DNA of 64,000 nucleotides. Source: Beroe forskalii (taxonomy: Eukaryota; Ctenophora; Nuda; Beroida; Beroidae). The stretch lies in assembly GCA_011033025.1 (NCBI GenBank), contig WFMF01000128.1, forward strand, positions 248,001 through 312,000, in the 5' to 3' direction. The translations under genes and the position numbers were made by a program. Under the pieces are notes generated by a model, which was not told the DNA's origin, ran no database searches, and saw only the letters and a program-made list of their open reading frames with translations. Positions 34,701 to 47,248 of this stretch are shown piece by piece; the first letter of the stretch is position 1, and the number at the start of each line of letters is the position of its first letter.

Positions 34701-37700
34701 AAAGAAGGGGTATATCGATAATTATCACACTCGAATTTTTGCCACGGAAAGGTGATAATTGGAATTAATGTCAATGGCGTATTAGAATGTCGAAATTGTC
34801 ATATCATTGACCAATCAGCTGGCGAGATAACGGTCAAGTGTCAACTTGCACGCTGATTGGCCAATGTCAAATATACCTGTGGGAACGCTAACACACCGTC
34901 GCTAATAAAGGCTATTCCGGGCGTTGCCAGTTTTAATATATTCAACTCTTAATGGGAGCCTTCACTTCATTAAAACTTTATTAAGAGTTAAAACCGAAGC
35001 AATAAATCACACGATTCACTTTATTATATTCTGCCCTTTGGGTTTGTCGGCGTATTATCCTACAACATAGATTAGTGTATTAAACCTCCTATATATGATA
35101 CGTTTATAGAAGGTCTTAAAACATATGATAACATATTATTGACGTGTTCAACATTTCATCACTAGCTGTATACAACACCCTCCGAGCTGTATATTACTTT
35201 ACCAAACGTTTTATTCTCTATAATATATTATATCGATTAGATAATGTAGATTTCACTTTAAAGGTATTCCCTCCACATTTCTTGGTGAGGTACCTACGAG
35301 GTGCCGGGGTTATTGTGTAGGATCTACGATAAGCGTGAGTATTCTCAAGAAAGAAAACCACCCGCTTGAAAAACTTCATTTACACCTGGACGCCGATTTC
35401 AAGTCCTTAGCAAAAGCCCGGAAATGTGAAACGTAGGCGTTTGCCATGTTTAACGTCTTGACATGAGCGTAATGAGCTATCATCAGTTGCATGTCATCCT
35501 GGGCTGTGGACGCGCGATGGCAGTTTTCCATAAAACTGGAAGCTTGGACGTGAAGTTAGGTTACACATGTTTCCAATTCCCTTGTAGGGCAGGTCTTGCA
35601 ATCTTAGTATGATCTTGGAATTGAATATGTTAGGAAATAGCAATTGAATTTGTCTGATGAGTAGATTTCTGTTAGAAGTAGACTGGACTCCCTGTGGAAC
35701 CATTGTTTCAGTTTTACCATTTGTAAATACTGTAACTATGTAAGAACTCTGCTTTAACACGTATGTTTTACGCGTGTACCAACTCATGGAGTAATGGCTG
35801 AACTCAGTCCATTACTCATCAACTAATGACACCATCTGCTGATAAAGAATATCGATCCGGTACCACGATATATCCATCATCAGAATACACTGCTATACTT
35901 ATGTACGTGTTATCAACTTTATCAGAGATAGGACGAGTAGGGTGGTGACGAACATGTTAAATTGGAATAATTAAAATGACGTGTTTCTTGTCATATTTCA
36001 AAGAATATATCATTCATCATAGTCATACATTTTGAAAAGTTTAAGAAGATACACCATGTACAATGTACAATGTACAGGGTGTAGTGGGTGTGTGCGTGAC
36101 ATTGTTGATGGAATGTCCGGTATGGCTTCCCCCGAATATGTGTATACATAATGCAGAGGAGAGGTGGTGTAATTCTTGGTGTTCCTGAGGCTTGATACAC
36201 GTGGCAAGGTGTGTATCAAACACCAAGTGACGCGTTGATATGGGAAGCCTTGCTTATTACCACTTCTGTGTGTGTTTTAGGAACATGTTACTAATGATAT
36301 AATGGTTTACTGTGTGTGTGAAGAATGTATTTTTCATTAAAAAAAAGTTTTCATGGGGTAATGAGTTACTGGTAGCGGGCGTTCTGCTCTATCTGAAACA
36401 ACAGGAAACCGAGAATTGATCTTGAAACCACCCCCTAAGATTAATGAGAGGGATCGTTGATTCCGAAGGGAGGTGTTGAAGGAGAAGGTGACGTCGATGT
36501 CGTGTTGGTTCAGGACCATTTTAATGGGTTTGGAGAGGGAGTGGTGGAAGGGTAGCAATGTCTTGAGGGAGGGTTTAGATTTGATGTTTCTGTTGAAGGA
36601 GGCAAGAGGTTGGTATTTTGCTGGTGGAGGGGTTGTTGTAAAGTTGTAAGACTACATGCCCTACATATAAATACGTTAGAATATGTGCCTCGCATACCAA
36701 TATGGCAGACTACATCTGAGACCAGTACGTGACACTTCGTGTCTCGGATACCGTAATATGTGGCCATTTGTCCCTAACATGACACCTGTACACTCGTAGC
36801 TCACATATTTCTACATCCTACATACCGAAAACCGTCAGCCCAGTTCGAACTACGTTTTTCTGGCACAACACATAATTCTCTTCAAATTCTGAAATTCAAT
36901 TACTGGGATTTATACTTTTATCCTATGTCAGGGTGACTGCCCAAAATAAAAGAATAATAGATTTCTCGTTCAAAGTTATACGGGAGTTACATATGAGAAA
37001 GAGTTTATGCATTATTGGGTGTTGGGGGCTCAGACCAATTTCATCAAGCTAATCACTCTGGAGCCACATTTGCGTATAGCAATTTCTTAGATTGCTCCTC
37101 AATCGTATGGCTTCATCTTGAAAATGTCTTAGTGTCACGTTTACGGTGACCCAGGAACCAATTTCATTGAACAAAAACTCAATGAAATAGCATCGTGCGG
37201 CAAAATTGCGCGCGCGTCTGCTAAACGTAAAGCGCGTTGCATATTTCGTAGTATTGTTGGCGCAGCACGCGAGTTCATTTTAGAGAATTTGTGGATTGCT
37301 TTCTCAGCCTAGCGTGCGATGCGAACGAATTTGAACTATTTCATTAGACGCCAAAAATGCGTACGTCTCCGCCCTACGGCCACATTTAGGCCAGTTCACA
37401 TTCCCCTCGATGCAAAATTCCTAATTTGTTTAATCTATCGGAAATGATCGAACCAAATTCTAAGGAGCCATCCATTTAAGCCGTTTGCAAAAATTTCATC
37501 TATTTTTGACCCGTCCCTCCCCCTTTGGTCGCAAACGTCTGCATTAAGGCCAAACTCCCCCTCCCCCTCATAGCAGACGTACTTTATGGATAGCTCCTAC
37601 TATGCAATGTAGAATTAATACAACAAACTTGATCTTGAAATCACATGAAATAAAAAGACATTACATGTTCAAATATTCAATATTCATCGAGATAATTTCA

Positions 37701-38597
37701 GGTGGCCTCGACCAACTGGAAACGAATGATGATAGTTCTCGCTATGACAGAGTCAGAACGATCTAAACTCACGACAGAGAAACTCAACAACATGCGGAAT
37801 GTCCACAACGACCCACGTGTGAAGGCCCTCTCGTTCATCGGCTACAAAACACATCCAAACGACAGAACCTACGCCAACTACTTCAAGTTCGCTATTTTCC
37901 GACACCCGTTTACACGGATGGTATCGGCCTGGCGAAACAAATTCCAAACAGAGAAGGTCAACAAGTACTTCTACAAAAACTACGGCGTGGATATCATAAA
38001 ACTGACTCGTGGGGATGCAGGGGTGGCTAGGTTCTATGGAAACAATGAGGAAAATCTAATCACTTTCCGCGAGTTTGTGGTCGGTATTAAGAATGGGATT
38101 ATTGACAGACACTGGTCATCTCAGTCCGAGATATGTATGCCGTGCGAAGTGAACTATGATTACGTGGGCTTCTTTGAGTACCTCACAGATGACACCAACT
38201 ATATCTGGGATCAGGTAGCTTATTACAAACAAAATCAAAACATTGTCTTTCTGTCAAATGTGTATCGCTTCCTTAACAATCAATACTGATTGGTTATGAT
38301 TGGTCAATGGCTCTTAGCTACATTTAATGAAGGTGGAAACCCTTTTAAATTTAGTTTAAATCCTGTTGCTATTTTCAGATTGGTGTCCGAGACGAAATGG
38401 TTCGAGCCGACCACATTTCAGAGAACGGTCAACTCAAATCTACAACGGTTTACACCAGGGAACTATTCAACGAACTAACCCAAGAGGAGATCGATGATTT
38501 GTACCATTTCTACGAAAAAGACTTCGTCCTGTTCGGCTATGATAAGGACGTGAACAGTCCGACATTTCCTTACCCAGCCGTACCGAGAGTAACCTGA
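28781..38597 (+). CDS. Golgi carbohydrate sulfotransferase (HNK-1 ST/CHST8-14 family)
   Basis: Six coding exons: 28781-28871, 29285-29358, 30312-30425, 32606-32731, 37702-38214 and 38379-38597. They join in phase to 378 residues, the usual size for the family. Exon 1 gives a short basic head (M-N-L-K-R-L) and one hydrophobic segment, the signal anchor of a type II Golgi protein. Exons 2-3 give a polar Ser/Thr/Asp stem. Exon 4 ends Y-C-S-V-P-K and exon 5 opens V-A-S-T-N-W-K-R, together forming the 5'-phosphosulfate loop that binds PAPS. F-R-H-P-F-T-R-M-V-S-A-W-R-N-K is the 3'-phosphate-binding motif. D-Y-V-G-F-F-E and a C-terminal Y-E-K-D-F-x-L-F-G-Y complete Sulfotransfer_2. It should transfer sulfate from PAPS to a glycan such as chondroitin, dermatan or a GalNAc/HNK-1 epitope; the acceptor cannot be told. 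An AG at 28758 just before the ATG suggests a spliced 5' leader. Confidence 0.9.
32352..32731 (+). repeat. Triplicated splice acceptor plus exon-4 start
   Basis: The segment holding the acceptor (CCCCCAG) and the first ~50 bases of sulfotransferase exon 4 (GAGTGCCCCACGATGCGGAG onward, through TACTACGGACTGAG) occurs three times, beginning at 32352, 32477 and 32606 (spacings 125 and 129 bp). Only the last copy continues into the full exon and a donor. The two upstream copies run into AACTCAATTAACCCC-type intronic repeat, with changes and an early stop. Confidence 0.9.
33706..34260 (+). CDS. Small secreted cysteine peptide nested in sulfotransferase intron 4
   Basis: Exon 33706-33766 starts at ATG and encodes 20 residues forming a signal peptide: M-H-F-S-Y-F-R, a hydrophobic core V-V-M-V-T-L-L-C-V, then G-C-A-Q. 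A GTAAAT donor follows. Exon 34187-34260 begins after TTCTGTTGTAG, joins in phase (G|GT) and ends in TGA. The product has 44 residues. Mature part after Q/G is 23-24 residues with C-x2-C and a third cysteine 13 residues later, plus many basic residues. I recognise no family. Candidates are a short secreted peptide, hormone-like ligand or antimicrobial peptide. It lies on the same strand as its host gene. Against it: both exons are short, and the product depends on one predicted junction. Confidence 0.5.
34261..37701. other. Rest of sulfotransferase intron 4
   Basis: Non-coding. It holds two inverted CCAATCAG...CTGATTGG pairs (34383-34425 and 34811-34860), a short hairpin at 34714-34758 related to 30045-30100, and a TGTACAATGTACA microrepeat at about 36057. 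No exon joins the surrounding gene in phase. Confidence 0.5.
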
Positions 38598-39489
38598 CCG
38601 GGCCACAAACTAAAACCAGGCGCTCTGGGATGAAATCATAATCAGAATGGTTAATTGATGGTGTTTGAAACCGCCCTAATATAGTTTTTTAATGTGTACA
38701 TATAATATGTGAACCTGGCAAACAAGTTGCATTAGGAACTTGTGCATTGTTCTGTGGCCTAAATTGAAGATGGGTCGCCTAAACTGTGTTCTTGATAGCA
38801 TTTTATAAAACGGGGGTAAATTAAAGAGGTGAAGTAACATTTGGTTTAATACACCTATCTAAATCAATCGCTGCTGTCACGACATTAATGAGAATCATTC
38901 TGATATTTTTAAGTCGCGTGTACACTGTACCATGTACGTACGTGATAATGCTACGTACAAACGGCGCTTGTGTGGAAATTTTAGAATGTTGCGATCTACC
39001 TCCGTTATGGTGTCATCACTTCAGTGTATACATTATGCAATATGCATACCGTGAATGAATATCAAATTTTGACTTTTTGGGAAGTGAAAACGTCGGAATC
39101 ATCTTCAGACGTGACGACAGTCTTCATTTTGATATTAAATGATGAGTTCTACTTTATTTAATTTATGAAATTAATTTTACAATTTGGCTTTGAATTAAAG
39201 ATTGAACCAATTTTTATATTGCAATTTTAATGCTGAAAATGTTAAATTATTCTATTATTAATATTGAAAAGTGGGATATATCATTCAGTTCAGTTATGAT
39301 GTTATTGATTTGATTGTAATTTCAATTTTCATAGTTACGGTTTCAAAGTGTTTCGGTTGAATGATATTATAAAATTGTAACAAGGACTATTTTATACGTA
39401 CTGATATAATACAAACTAGCTAATACTTGAAATATCGAAATCTTGACTAAGTTAGCAACATGATATGAAAAGAAATCAGAAATTTCCAT
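38598..39489. other. 3' flank of the sulfotransferase gene
   Basis: AT-rich DNA without a supported gene. Several ATTAAA/AATATT-like sites occur, but I cannot choose the polyadenylation signal. Confidence 0.4.
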
Positions 39490-39610
39490 GCGGTAGAGGT
39501 GCACCATTTTTTCCTGTTCCCAATCGCGTTTTTGTTTTACAAAAAGGCATTGAGAAAAGGTTAGCAGAGATCGTGTTTTGTGGGGGTTGTGTGTATACTA
39601 CCTTTACGCG
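39490..39610 (+). repeat. Dispersed repeat, copy related to 6960-7110
   Basis: It shares the TTTTTGTTTTACAAAAAGGCA and GTTAGCAGAGATCGTG region with the block at 6960-7110. It is open in the same frame but diverges on both sides. Confidence 0.5.
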
Positions 39611-40019
39611 TACTGTTAAATCTGAAATAGGTGGTGGTGCTGCGCGCGACCAAATTTGGTCGTATGTACGTACGTATGCTCCATTTTCAAGCATCCAACT
39701 GCTCCTTTATAATATCAGTCGTATCAGAGTAGCTTAGTGTAGTGGCATCCTTTGCATTGTGGGCTGCAGCTAGCTTTGTAGGTATATGAGTTCAATGCTC
39801 AGTTCATTCTGATGTTGAAATTAATTCTTTTTCTAAAATTTAACAATTCTTTGATAGTTTAATTGCATAAAATCAAAACCCCAGTGACAGAATACCTCTT
39901 GTGGGTCGTCGAGCGCAGATATTCACTACTCAATTTGGTCGCCACCGTTTCAAGAATTTTTTATCTGTCGAAAAATTTCATGGTTTTACCCAGCTTAATC
40001 TGCTTCTAAGATTAATTTG

Positions 40020-40625
40020 ATAATGTATAATTAGATAACAACAGCCCGCCGCAGGCGAAAAATTTCATAATCATGGTATTTCTCATCTGAATCTGCCTCT
40101 AAGATCAATTTGGTAATGTATAATTTGATCACAACAGCCCGCTGCAGGCGAAAAATTTTAGGGTATTTCCTATCTGAATCTGCTTCTAAGATCAATTTGA
40201 TAATGTATTATTTGATCACAGCAGCCCGCTGCAGGCGAAAAATTTTAGGGTATTTCCGATCTGAATGTGCCTCTGAGATGATTATGGTAATGAATAATTC
40301 GATCACAACAGTCCGCCGCAGGCGAAAAAATTTATGGTATTTCCCATCTGAATCTGCTTCTAAGATCAATTTGATAATGTATTATTTGATCACAACAGCT
40401 CGCCGCAGGCGAAAAATTTCATAATCATGGTATTTCCCATCTGAATCTGCCACTAAGATCAATTTGGTAATGTATAATTTGATCACAACAGCCTGCCGCA
40501 GGCGAAAAATTTTAGGTTATTTCCTATCTGAATCAGCCTCTGAGATGAATTTGGTAATGTATAATTCGATCACAACAGACCGCCGCAGGGCGCAGGCGAA
40601 AAATTTCATGGTATTTCCCATCTGA
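40020..40625. repeat. ~90-bp tandem array inside TIR element B
   Basis: Seven copies of a unit containing GATCACAACAGCCCGCCGCA, GGCGAAAAATTT and TATTTCCCATCTGAATCTGC, with spacings of about 87-94 bp. The open frames are by-products of the repeat. Confidence 0.88.
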
Positions 40626-40639
40626 GCATTAGGACGTTC

Positions 40640-41345
40640 ATCTTCCAGAGGATTAAAAAGAATTTGGAAGAAATATCGATCAGGCGAGGTGTCGTGTTAG
40701 AGCCAAAACTTACTTTTTCATAAACTTAATATTTCCTTGTGTTTCAACAGTTGGTTGGCATTACTCAATTATCAAGGCATGTTTAGAACCTTCGAAAAAC
40801 ATTCATCTATCAAAGAAAAAAGGATTTTGAAAATATATCAATCAGACGCAATGTTTCAGCTGAAAGTTAGCTTTTAGAAACTAAACATTTCCTTGTGTTT
40901 CAACCGCTTTTCATTGCTACTCAGCCTCTGAAGCAATTTTAAAAATTTCATGGATAATCTATCAACATGAGAAAAAAAGAATTTAATAAATATATCGACC
41001 AGGCGCAATGTTATAGCCAAAACTAGATTTTGTCATAAATTGAATATTTCCTTGTGTTTCAACAGCTTGTTATTAATAATCGACACATTTAAGCATGTTT
41101 AGAATCTTCGCAAAACAAACATCTACCAGAGGGAAAAAGAATTTTGAAAAAATATTGCTCTGACGCAATGTTATAGCTAAAACATTGATTTTCGTAAACT
41201 AAATATTTACTTGTGTTTCAACAGTTCGTAATTAATAATAAAAATATTAAAGCATATTGAGAATCTTCGTAAATCATTCATCTACCAGAGGAAAAAAGAA
41301 TTTTGAAAAAATATCGATCCGTTCTCAAGTTATAGCCAAAACAGT
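40640..41345. repeat. ~150-bp tandem array inside TIR element B
   Basis: Five diverged copies of a unit containing AAAAAGAATTTTGAAAAAAT, GCGCAATGTTATAGCCAAAA and ATTTCCTTGTGTTTCAACAG directly follow the 90-bp array. Confidence 0.85.
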
Positions 41346-42544
41346 GTACACAGTGAATATTGTAAGTATTTATTTGCCGGCGACCACACCATCGAGCGCA
41401 GCCCTGACGACCAGCGAGCGTAGAATGAGATTTTACCTGTAATTGTATTGTGGTCGTCGAGCATGGCGACCAACACCAGCGAGCGTAGCTTTTTCAGCTT
41501 TTTTCTGACGACCAGCACATTTTAGAGCTGCGTGTGCCTTTATCATTTGGACTAACATTTGAACGAGACTACTTTGAAGTTTCCCCACGTGCTCAAATAT
41601 TACAAATAATTAACGTATGGTTAATACAAGTTTATTTCAAACACAAGCAAATATCCCACGCATTATTATAGATGTTTAGAGTACGTTATCACAAGTTTTG
41701 CAGTACAATACAGCTGCGAGGGCTTGAGGCAGTCATCGTAAATGTACTACAGACTTTTGTCAGGATGATTCTTACTCTTCGCGACATAAATGAAGCTGTA
41801 CAATTGTCAAACACAATGAAATACTTAGTTATTATAAGTCACGGTTATAATTTGGCGGCTTTTGAACAGTATGGTAAGTAAGTAATTGCCAATTTGGTTT
41901 CGTTTATGCTAATTTCATTGGGAATTTCAATGCTAATTTCAATGAAAATTCGGTCGTTTGGACGTTTGGGTCGCCACTAACGTGGCTGTTGGTTGTCGAG
42001 CGACGCTCTCTTGATCGCTAGGGTTCTGTCACTGGGATCAAAACTTTATCATTTTTCACGATATTAATCGAATAATTGATTGGATTTGAACGATCACATA
42101 GTCATTTGGCCTTCTTTAAGTAGCGGGCAATTTTCAATGGGCAGTATTAGTAAATTAGTTATGAATGATCTAAAGAATTAACCAGGATAAGGTAAGACAT
42201 GAGAGTTTGTCTCGGTTCATGATTGATAATAATGATATATCTGAATCATTTATTTTGGTCAGTTATCATATTATTTATTTCATTTTCAGTCTTGATACAA
42301 TAATAGCAAAATTGCAATGGTTTGACTGTTTGATTCTGCAACGCAACACAAAGGAAAACGTAACGCGTAACGAAAATGGTGATCATAGTTATGACACTCT
42401 GAACGGCGCGCAACTAAACGAATCTTAAAAGAGTTCTACGAAATGGTGGGAACGCGCGCGCGCGAACATTTGGTACGTGGAACGAAATCGCCCACGTGAT
42501 ATTTAGGTTTGCGCGCGTTAATTCAAATTTGTAGGAGAGGGAAA

Positions 42545-42557
42545 TATATATATATAG
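42545..42557 (+). promoter_or_regulatory. Possible TATA box
   Basis: ATATATATATATA sits about 45 bp upstream of an ATGAT/GTAAGT sequence that could end an untranslated first exon of the large gene at 43713. It is a simple repeat, so the reading is tentative. Confidence 0.2.
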
Positions 42558-42806
42558 CGCCCGCATAACGAGGAATAATCATCAAGTTGATTCAATCATC
42601 AATGATGTAAGTATTACGATGTGAGTTGTGACACTTGATAGAAGACGCGTTTTATCACGAAAAATTAATTCAGGTAAATGCGTGATTTGGAAGGTCACCT
42701 TTATGCTTTTTAGCTTTATCGTCAACTCATCATGTCAGTAAACAAGACGGAAAACGGTCGTAGATTGAATGATGGCGTGTTTTAATATTGCCAGCCCCAG
42801 GGAACA

Positions 42807-42874
42807 GGAAATTAAGCGCCTGCATACGGGAACAACGGGCACAAGAAATACGCCGGCAGGCGCAATTCTTGTTT
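42807..42874. repeat. Short conserved hairpin-ended repeat, copy 2
   Basis: It matches 7703-7766 almost base for base, including GCGCCTGCATACGGGAACAA and the GCCGGCAGGCGCAATTCTTG end. It has four extra bases in the loop region. Confidence 0.75.
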
Positions 42875-43712
42875 ACGTATTGAATTTCAAGAGCGTTTAT
42901 ATCACGTACGTACAGTGTACACGCGGCTGTGCAATTAATTCATTGTTTAGGGATGGATCGATCAAATATTATGGCTAAGAGTGATCAATAAAGAGCAACA
43001 ATTTTGCCGCTCACTTCCAAATTCATTCAACTTCAAGTTCTATCGCACAAACAGCAAAATTGCGCGTCTTTATCGATCCTTTGGCTTTACTCGATTGATC
43101 CAGCTGCAAAGAACTATAGAATGATGAAAGGATCACGGCATATTCTTTTACCCACATCACTCAACAGCTGGATAGCCCTAACTAGGACCCTGGTTACGCC
43201 CCTGGTTAGGGGAACAGCTGGATAGCGACAGTCGGCGAGTCAGTATTTTGGACAATGATTGGTCCGAAGAATCGGATGTAAAATCGTTTGACGATCAGCG
43301 TACGAGTTAACAATCAACTCGCCCACTGATTGGTAAATTCCAAATAGAGGGGCAGCCATTTGCTAAGAAAACAAATTGTAAGTAGTCATGGAGGCCATAT
43401 GAGAGTTTCATGAATCAGTTATAATTCCATAATTCACCGCCCCTAGATTATTAAATTTACTATGTTATGTGTTCGATACGTCATTATCTTGCCTTCAAAT
43501 GCCCATCATATGGCGTCAAGTCTTCAGGAATACATTGTCCGGTTATTCCATTATAAAGTCAAATTATAAATGAAATATAGAATGATTGCCTGCATATTAA
43601 CTGCTGGCATAGTAAAATTTGAGCTGCGTAGCATTCATTCGTTTCTCAATCTACGCTATGTCTTGAGTATTGATATTAGATTTAGATGGAGTGATAATTT
43701 CCTTAGTAGGAA

Positions 43713-46700
43713 ATGTTTCAACTGATCAGTGAGGTACTGATCATGGCTATTGTGATGAAGGGAACTCACTCTCGTTTGGGGAAGGATGTAATTCAGGACG
43801 GCCATGAAAATAATCTCACCTACAACGAAATCGTGAAAGAAGCCAGGAGGGAGTGGCATAAGGATCAACTAAACGTGATAAGCCTCTACAATCAATTGGT
43901 CCGGTGGACACGGAAAAGCGAAGAATTTGGAACGATTGATGGCGAGTTATCACCTGAAAATGCAGTTATTCACATACTGGGTTCTGATTTGCATATTTTG
44001 GGTCAATTTCGTCCAGAAATATCGCATAAAAGGACGGAAGCAATGAAAATAATACAGCAATCAACTTCGTCAATAAGTAAAGGCGTTTACGCTACGGCTG
44101 ACTTTTACTCAGCTGTATTTTACCTCTTGAAAAACTTTCAGAAGGATACCGATAAATTAAAGTTAGTCTACGATTGTGGTTACCAACGGGATCTACACAA
44201 TGCTTATTCCAGTGAGTGGACAAACTTGAGCCTTAAACAATACTTTCGACTGGAAAATAATAATGAAAGACAAGATCCCATAAAATCACTGATCTATGAC
44301 CTGTTCGGTCAATTTGCAAATGCAAATACGCTCCATATAAAAGCAGACATTAAGACGGCTATTAATTATGTATACCTATATTCCGCGGGTAGTCGTCCTA
44401 CGGTAACAGCAAAGAATTTGGAAGCAATCCATAGGGCAGGAGTAGATTATCTGCAGTCTTCTTCCACAATGAGCGATGACGACTATTGCATGTATACTTT
44501 ACCCGGCTTCGAGATTTTACTGAAGATAGAAGAGACTTTTTTGGAAGAGTTTCATCGCACTCGCAGTGATATATCAATATGTCATGAGAGGATAGAAAAA
44601 TCAAGGATCATGTCCCTGGAAAAAGCATTAGTCACCTTGCAAGACCATCTTGTGGACGAGCCACTCATGAACCAGTTGCTCGGTAATCCTGAAACGGCGA
44701 AGACTTTTGTTAAATATTTCCAAGATCTGCAGCTCACGAGTCATAGCACTCTGAGGCTTCTATCATGTGAATTTGCTCAACACCTAATAGAATCCAGGCT
44801 AGAAGTATCCTATGAGTGTCCGTATTGCGAGTGTTCGATGCATTTAAGACTGGTTAGTCTGAAGCGAGCGCTGAAACGAATACGGTTGGTGTTGCCGAGC
44901 AAGGGTAAGAAGTGCCGGGAAACGTGGGATAGCGAGTATCATATGGATGCAATGTACACCGGTAAAAACGTCATGCAGTTCCTGTCGGAGCGGCAGACAA
45001 AACTCCTCCACGGGATCGATCACTTGGAATATATGGACGAGGTGTTCGAAGTGTTCAACTCCCGGATGAAGCCGTATTACTGGCAACCATTTGTCAACGT
45101 ACCGTTTGTAAACCTACCTGCAAAGCAAGGCCTATGGTGGGTCGCTTCTCATCTCATAGAGACAGCTAATTGTGGTCAATTCTTGAAGATTCAGCAGTTA
45201 CGAATCTTGTTGTCGGCATATGGATTGCTTCAGTATTATATATTCGACAGAGCCTTCACTGAAGATTGTGGATCACTTTCAGCAATGGAACCGATCGAGA
45301 GCATGGCAATGGCGGATACCATTGACAAAATGACAAGATACGACCAAACCAGAAGATTTGACCTGTTCGACATGGGCGTAACATTACAGCTATACGGCGA
45401 GAGGGACCTCAACATAAACACATTTCAAACGTTATCCGCAACTCTCTTTTCCTACTTCGTCCATGACGAAATCCCAACGGGTTTCGCACACTACCAAACC
45501 CAAGTGGAGGCATTTGTGGAAGAAATGGTGACAGGAGACTACCAAGGATCATACAAATTTGACGAGCAGTTGCGGAAAGAGATGCTCCTGTTATGGGATT
45601 CCTGTGCAACGTGCAATGTGGTGAACTACTTCAAAGTAATCGCGGAGCTAGTCCGAGTTAAGAGCTTCAATTACGCGGAGGGAAACATATACCCCCACGA
45701 ATTCGAACAGGTCAGTTTGTAAACCCCGCATACGGGCTTCTATTAAGGATTATATCACATATCAATTATATATCACATATAATTGCTAAGATAAGAAACG
45801 CGCACAACCAAATGAAAAGTGTGTATTTACAGGCGCTGTACACTTCCACTAAGAACATGGTGACAGCGAGGGACGCACAAAGCCTTGCCTTATGTGCAAC
45901 GAACAGTACAAGGGAGGACTTTGAAAGGTACAAGGAGGCAGGCAATGCTTTCTGGTACTCAGAATACTGGCAAAATGCCCAGTCGTTCCGGGATCTGCTG
46001 TGGATGCTGGGGATAAGCGATGATGTGTCTCTGCGGCAACTTCAGCAAGATTTTGAGCGCCAGGCTACTATGGAGGATTTTGTCAATGAGCAATTGCTGT
46101 GGCTGCATACCGAAGGTAAGAGAAAACCTTACAGTCGATGTACATTATTATTTGGTTCTGTATTATCTAGATTCTAGGGGACCCAATGGGCCTTTCTGTT
46201 TTATGCTGTTTTTAGTACGTTGCTTCGTAACTTTCGATCTGATTGTAATTTTTTGATGCGGTAAAAAGTATTCAATCAATGGTAGTGTTAGCAAACGAGG
46301 TGCTGCGTAGCAGCGCCGAGTGAGCTGTGTATTTGCCCAACGGGCCTGCTAGTATCGTATAATTTGCATAACTTCCTATATTTCCTTCAGGCTATCAAAA
46401 GAAGCACCTTTCCCTGCTGGCAAACGCACAGCGAGGGTGGCGTCTACCGTCCAATAAAAAAGCAAGCAACGAACTCCACCCGCTTTGGGTGGCATTAGTG
46501 AACACCAAAAGGTGCGTGATAATGCGAATGGGGGTGTTCGAACTGAACCCGAGTGAGATGGAGCAAGCAATAAACTGTCTCGTGCCAAGAGGTGTGTTAC
46601 CCAGTCATGTCCCTCTAGAAGTACCTGAGGAACGGTCAGAGGAAGTCGAGGAACAGTCAGAGGAAGTCGAGGAACGGTCAGAGGAAGTCGAGGAACGGTC

Positions 46701-47080
46701 AGGATTGAGCTGGCACGATCGAGGAATGTCTGAGGTCTTAGAGGGATGGTCTCAATTGAGAAGAAGAAATGGAACAAGAAATGCCGGATAGAGTAAAAGA
46801 ACGGTCTCAAATGAGAAGTCTGGAAGAAGAAATGCAAGAGGAAGCTAATAATTTGAGTTCTCGAAGTCAACTGGATAACGTTTCTGAAGCGAGAGTTGTA
46901 CAGAGTAGAATGCAACAACTACAAGAAATGCGACAACTTGATGATGGAATTTCAGAGAAAAATTCTATCTCGACAGTAGATTCCGAATTTATATCCCAGC
47001 AGGAGGAGATTCTTAAGGAATCGAAGAAACAGAAGAAGAGGAAGAAGAAGAAGAAGCCCAAAAGTGGGGCTAAAAATTAA
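43713..47080 (+). CDS. Large uncharacterised protein, three exons, frameshift in last exon
   Basis: Exons are 43713-45710, 45833-46115 and 46391 onward, with clean GTCAGT and GTAAGA donors, TTTACAG and CCTTCAG acceptors, and phases kept. A TAG two codons before the ATG fixes the start at 43713 or the second ATG at 43743. The first exon encodes 666 residues with no family I recognise: mostly helical, with a C-P-Y-C motif near residue 371 and W-W/Y-Y-rich stretches. The last exon has an acidic repeat (E-E-R-S-E-E-V) and, as read, stops at 46791 (893 aa). Past a single extra A near 46758, the frame 46769-47080 continues the same E/R/S/M-rich style and ends in a K-rich tail, giving about 989 aa. 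This could be a mutation or a sequence error. A nuclear or nucleic-acid role is only a guess from the basic tail. Confidence 0.78.
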
Positions 47081-47248
47081 AGAAAACGGGAAAAGATAAG
47101 TGTTACCTTAAATGGGAAAGAGGGAGTGAATCGGAAAACTGGTAGAATGTTTCATATGATGACTTTTGCAGATGACTTTGAAAGGACAGGTTTTACAAAC
47201 GTTATTTTCAAAAATTACACACGACAATCCTCATAAAAAATTTCAACC

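Larger units (their letters stand above)
39880..42036. mobile_element. 2.2-kb non-autonomous TIR element, copy B
   Basis: It begins CCCAGTGACAGAA and ends TTCTGTCACTGGG, flanked by the 8-bp direct repeat ATCAAAAC (39872-39879 and 42037-42044). These are the same termini as the element at 17571-18678. GTCGTCGAGC/GCGACCA-like motifs are concentrated near both ends (39902-39950, 41375-41520, 41950-42010), as subterminal transposase-binding sites often are. Two tandem arrays fill the interior and no transposase ORF is visible. Confidence 0.85.

Noticed and set aside
40110-40424. 104-codon ORF in the 90-bp array
   Set aside because: It is a repeat artefact inside a non-autonomous transposon.
46376-46918. 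180-codon minus-strand ORF rich in L-P-L-T-V-P-R
   Set aside because: It is antisense to the acidic repeat of the last exon of the large gene, whose splice phase fits.
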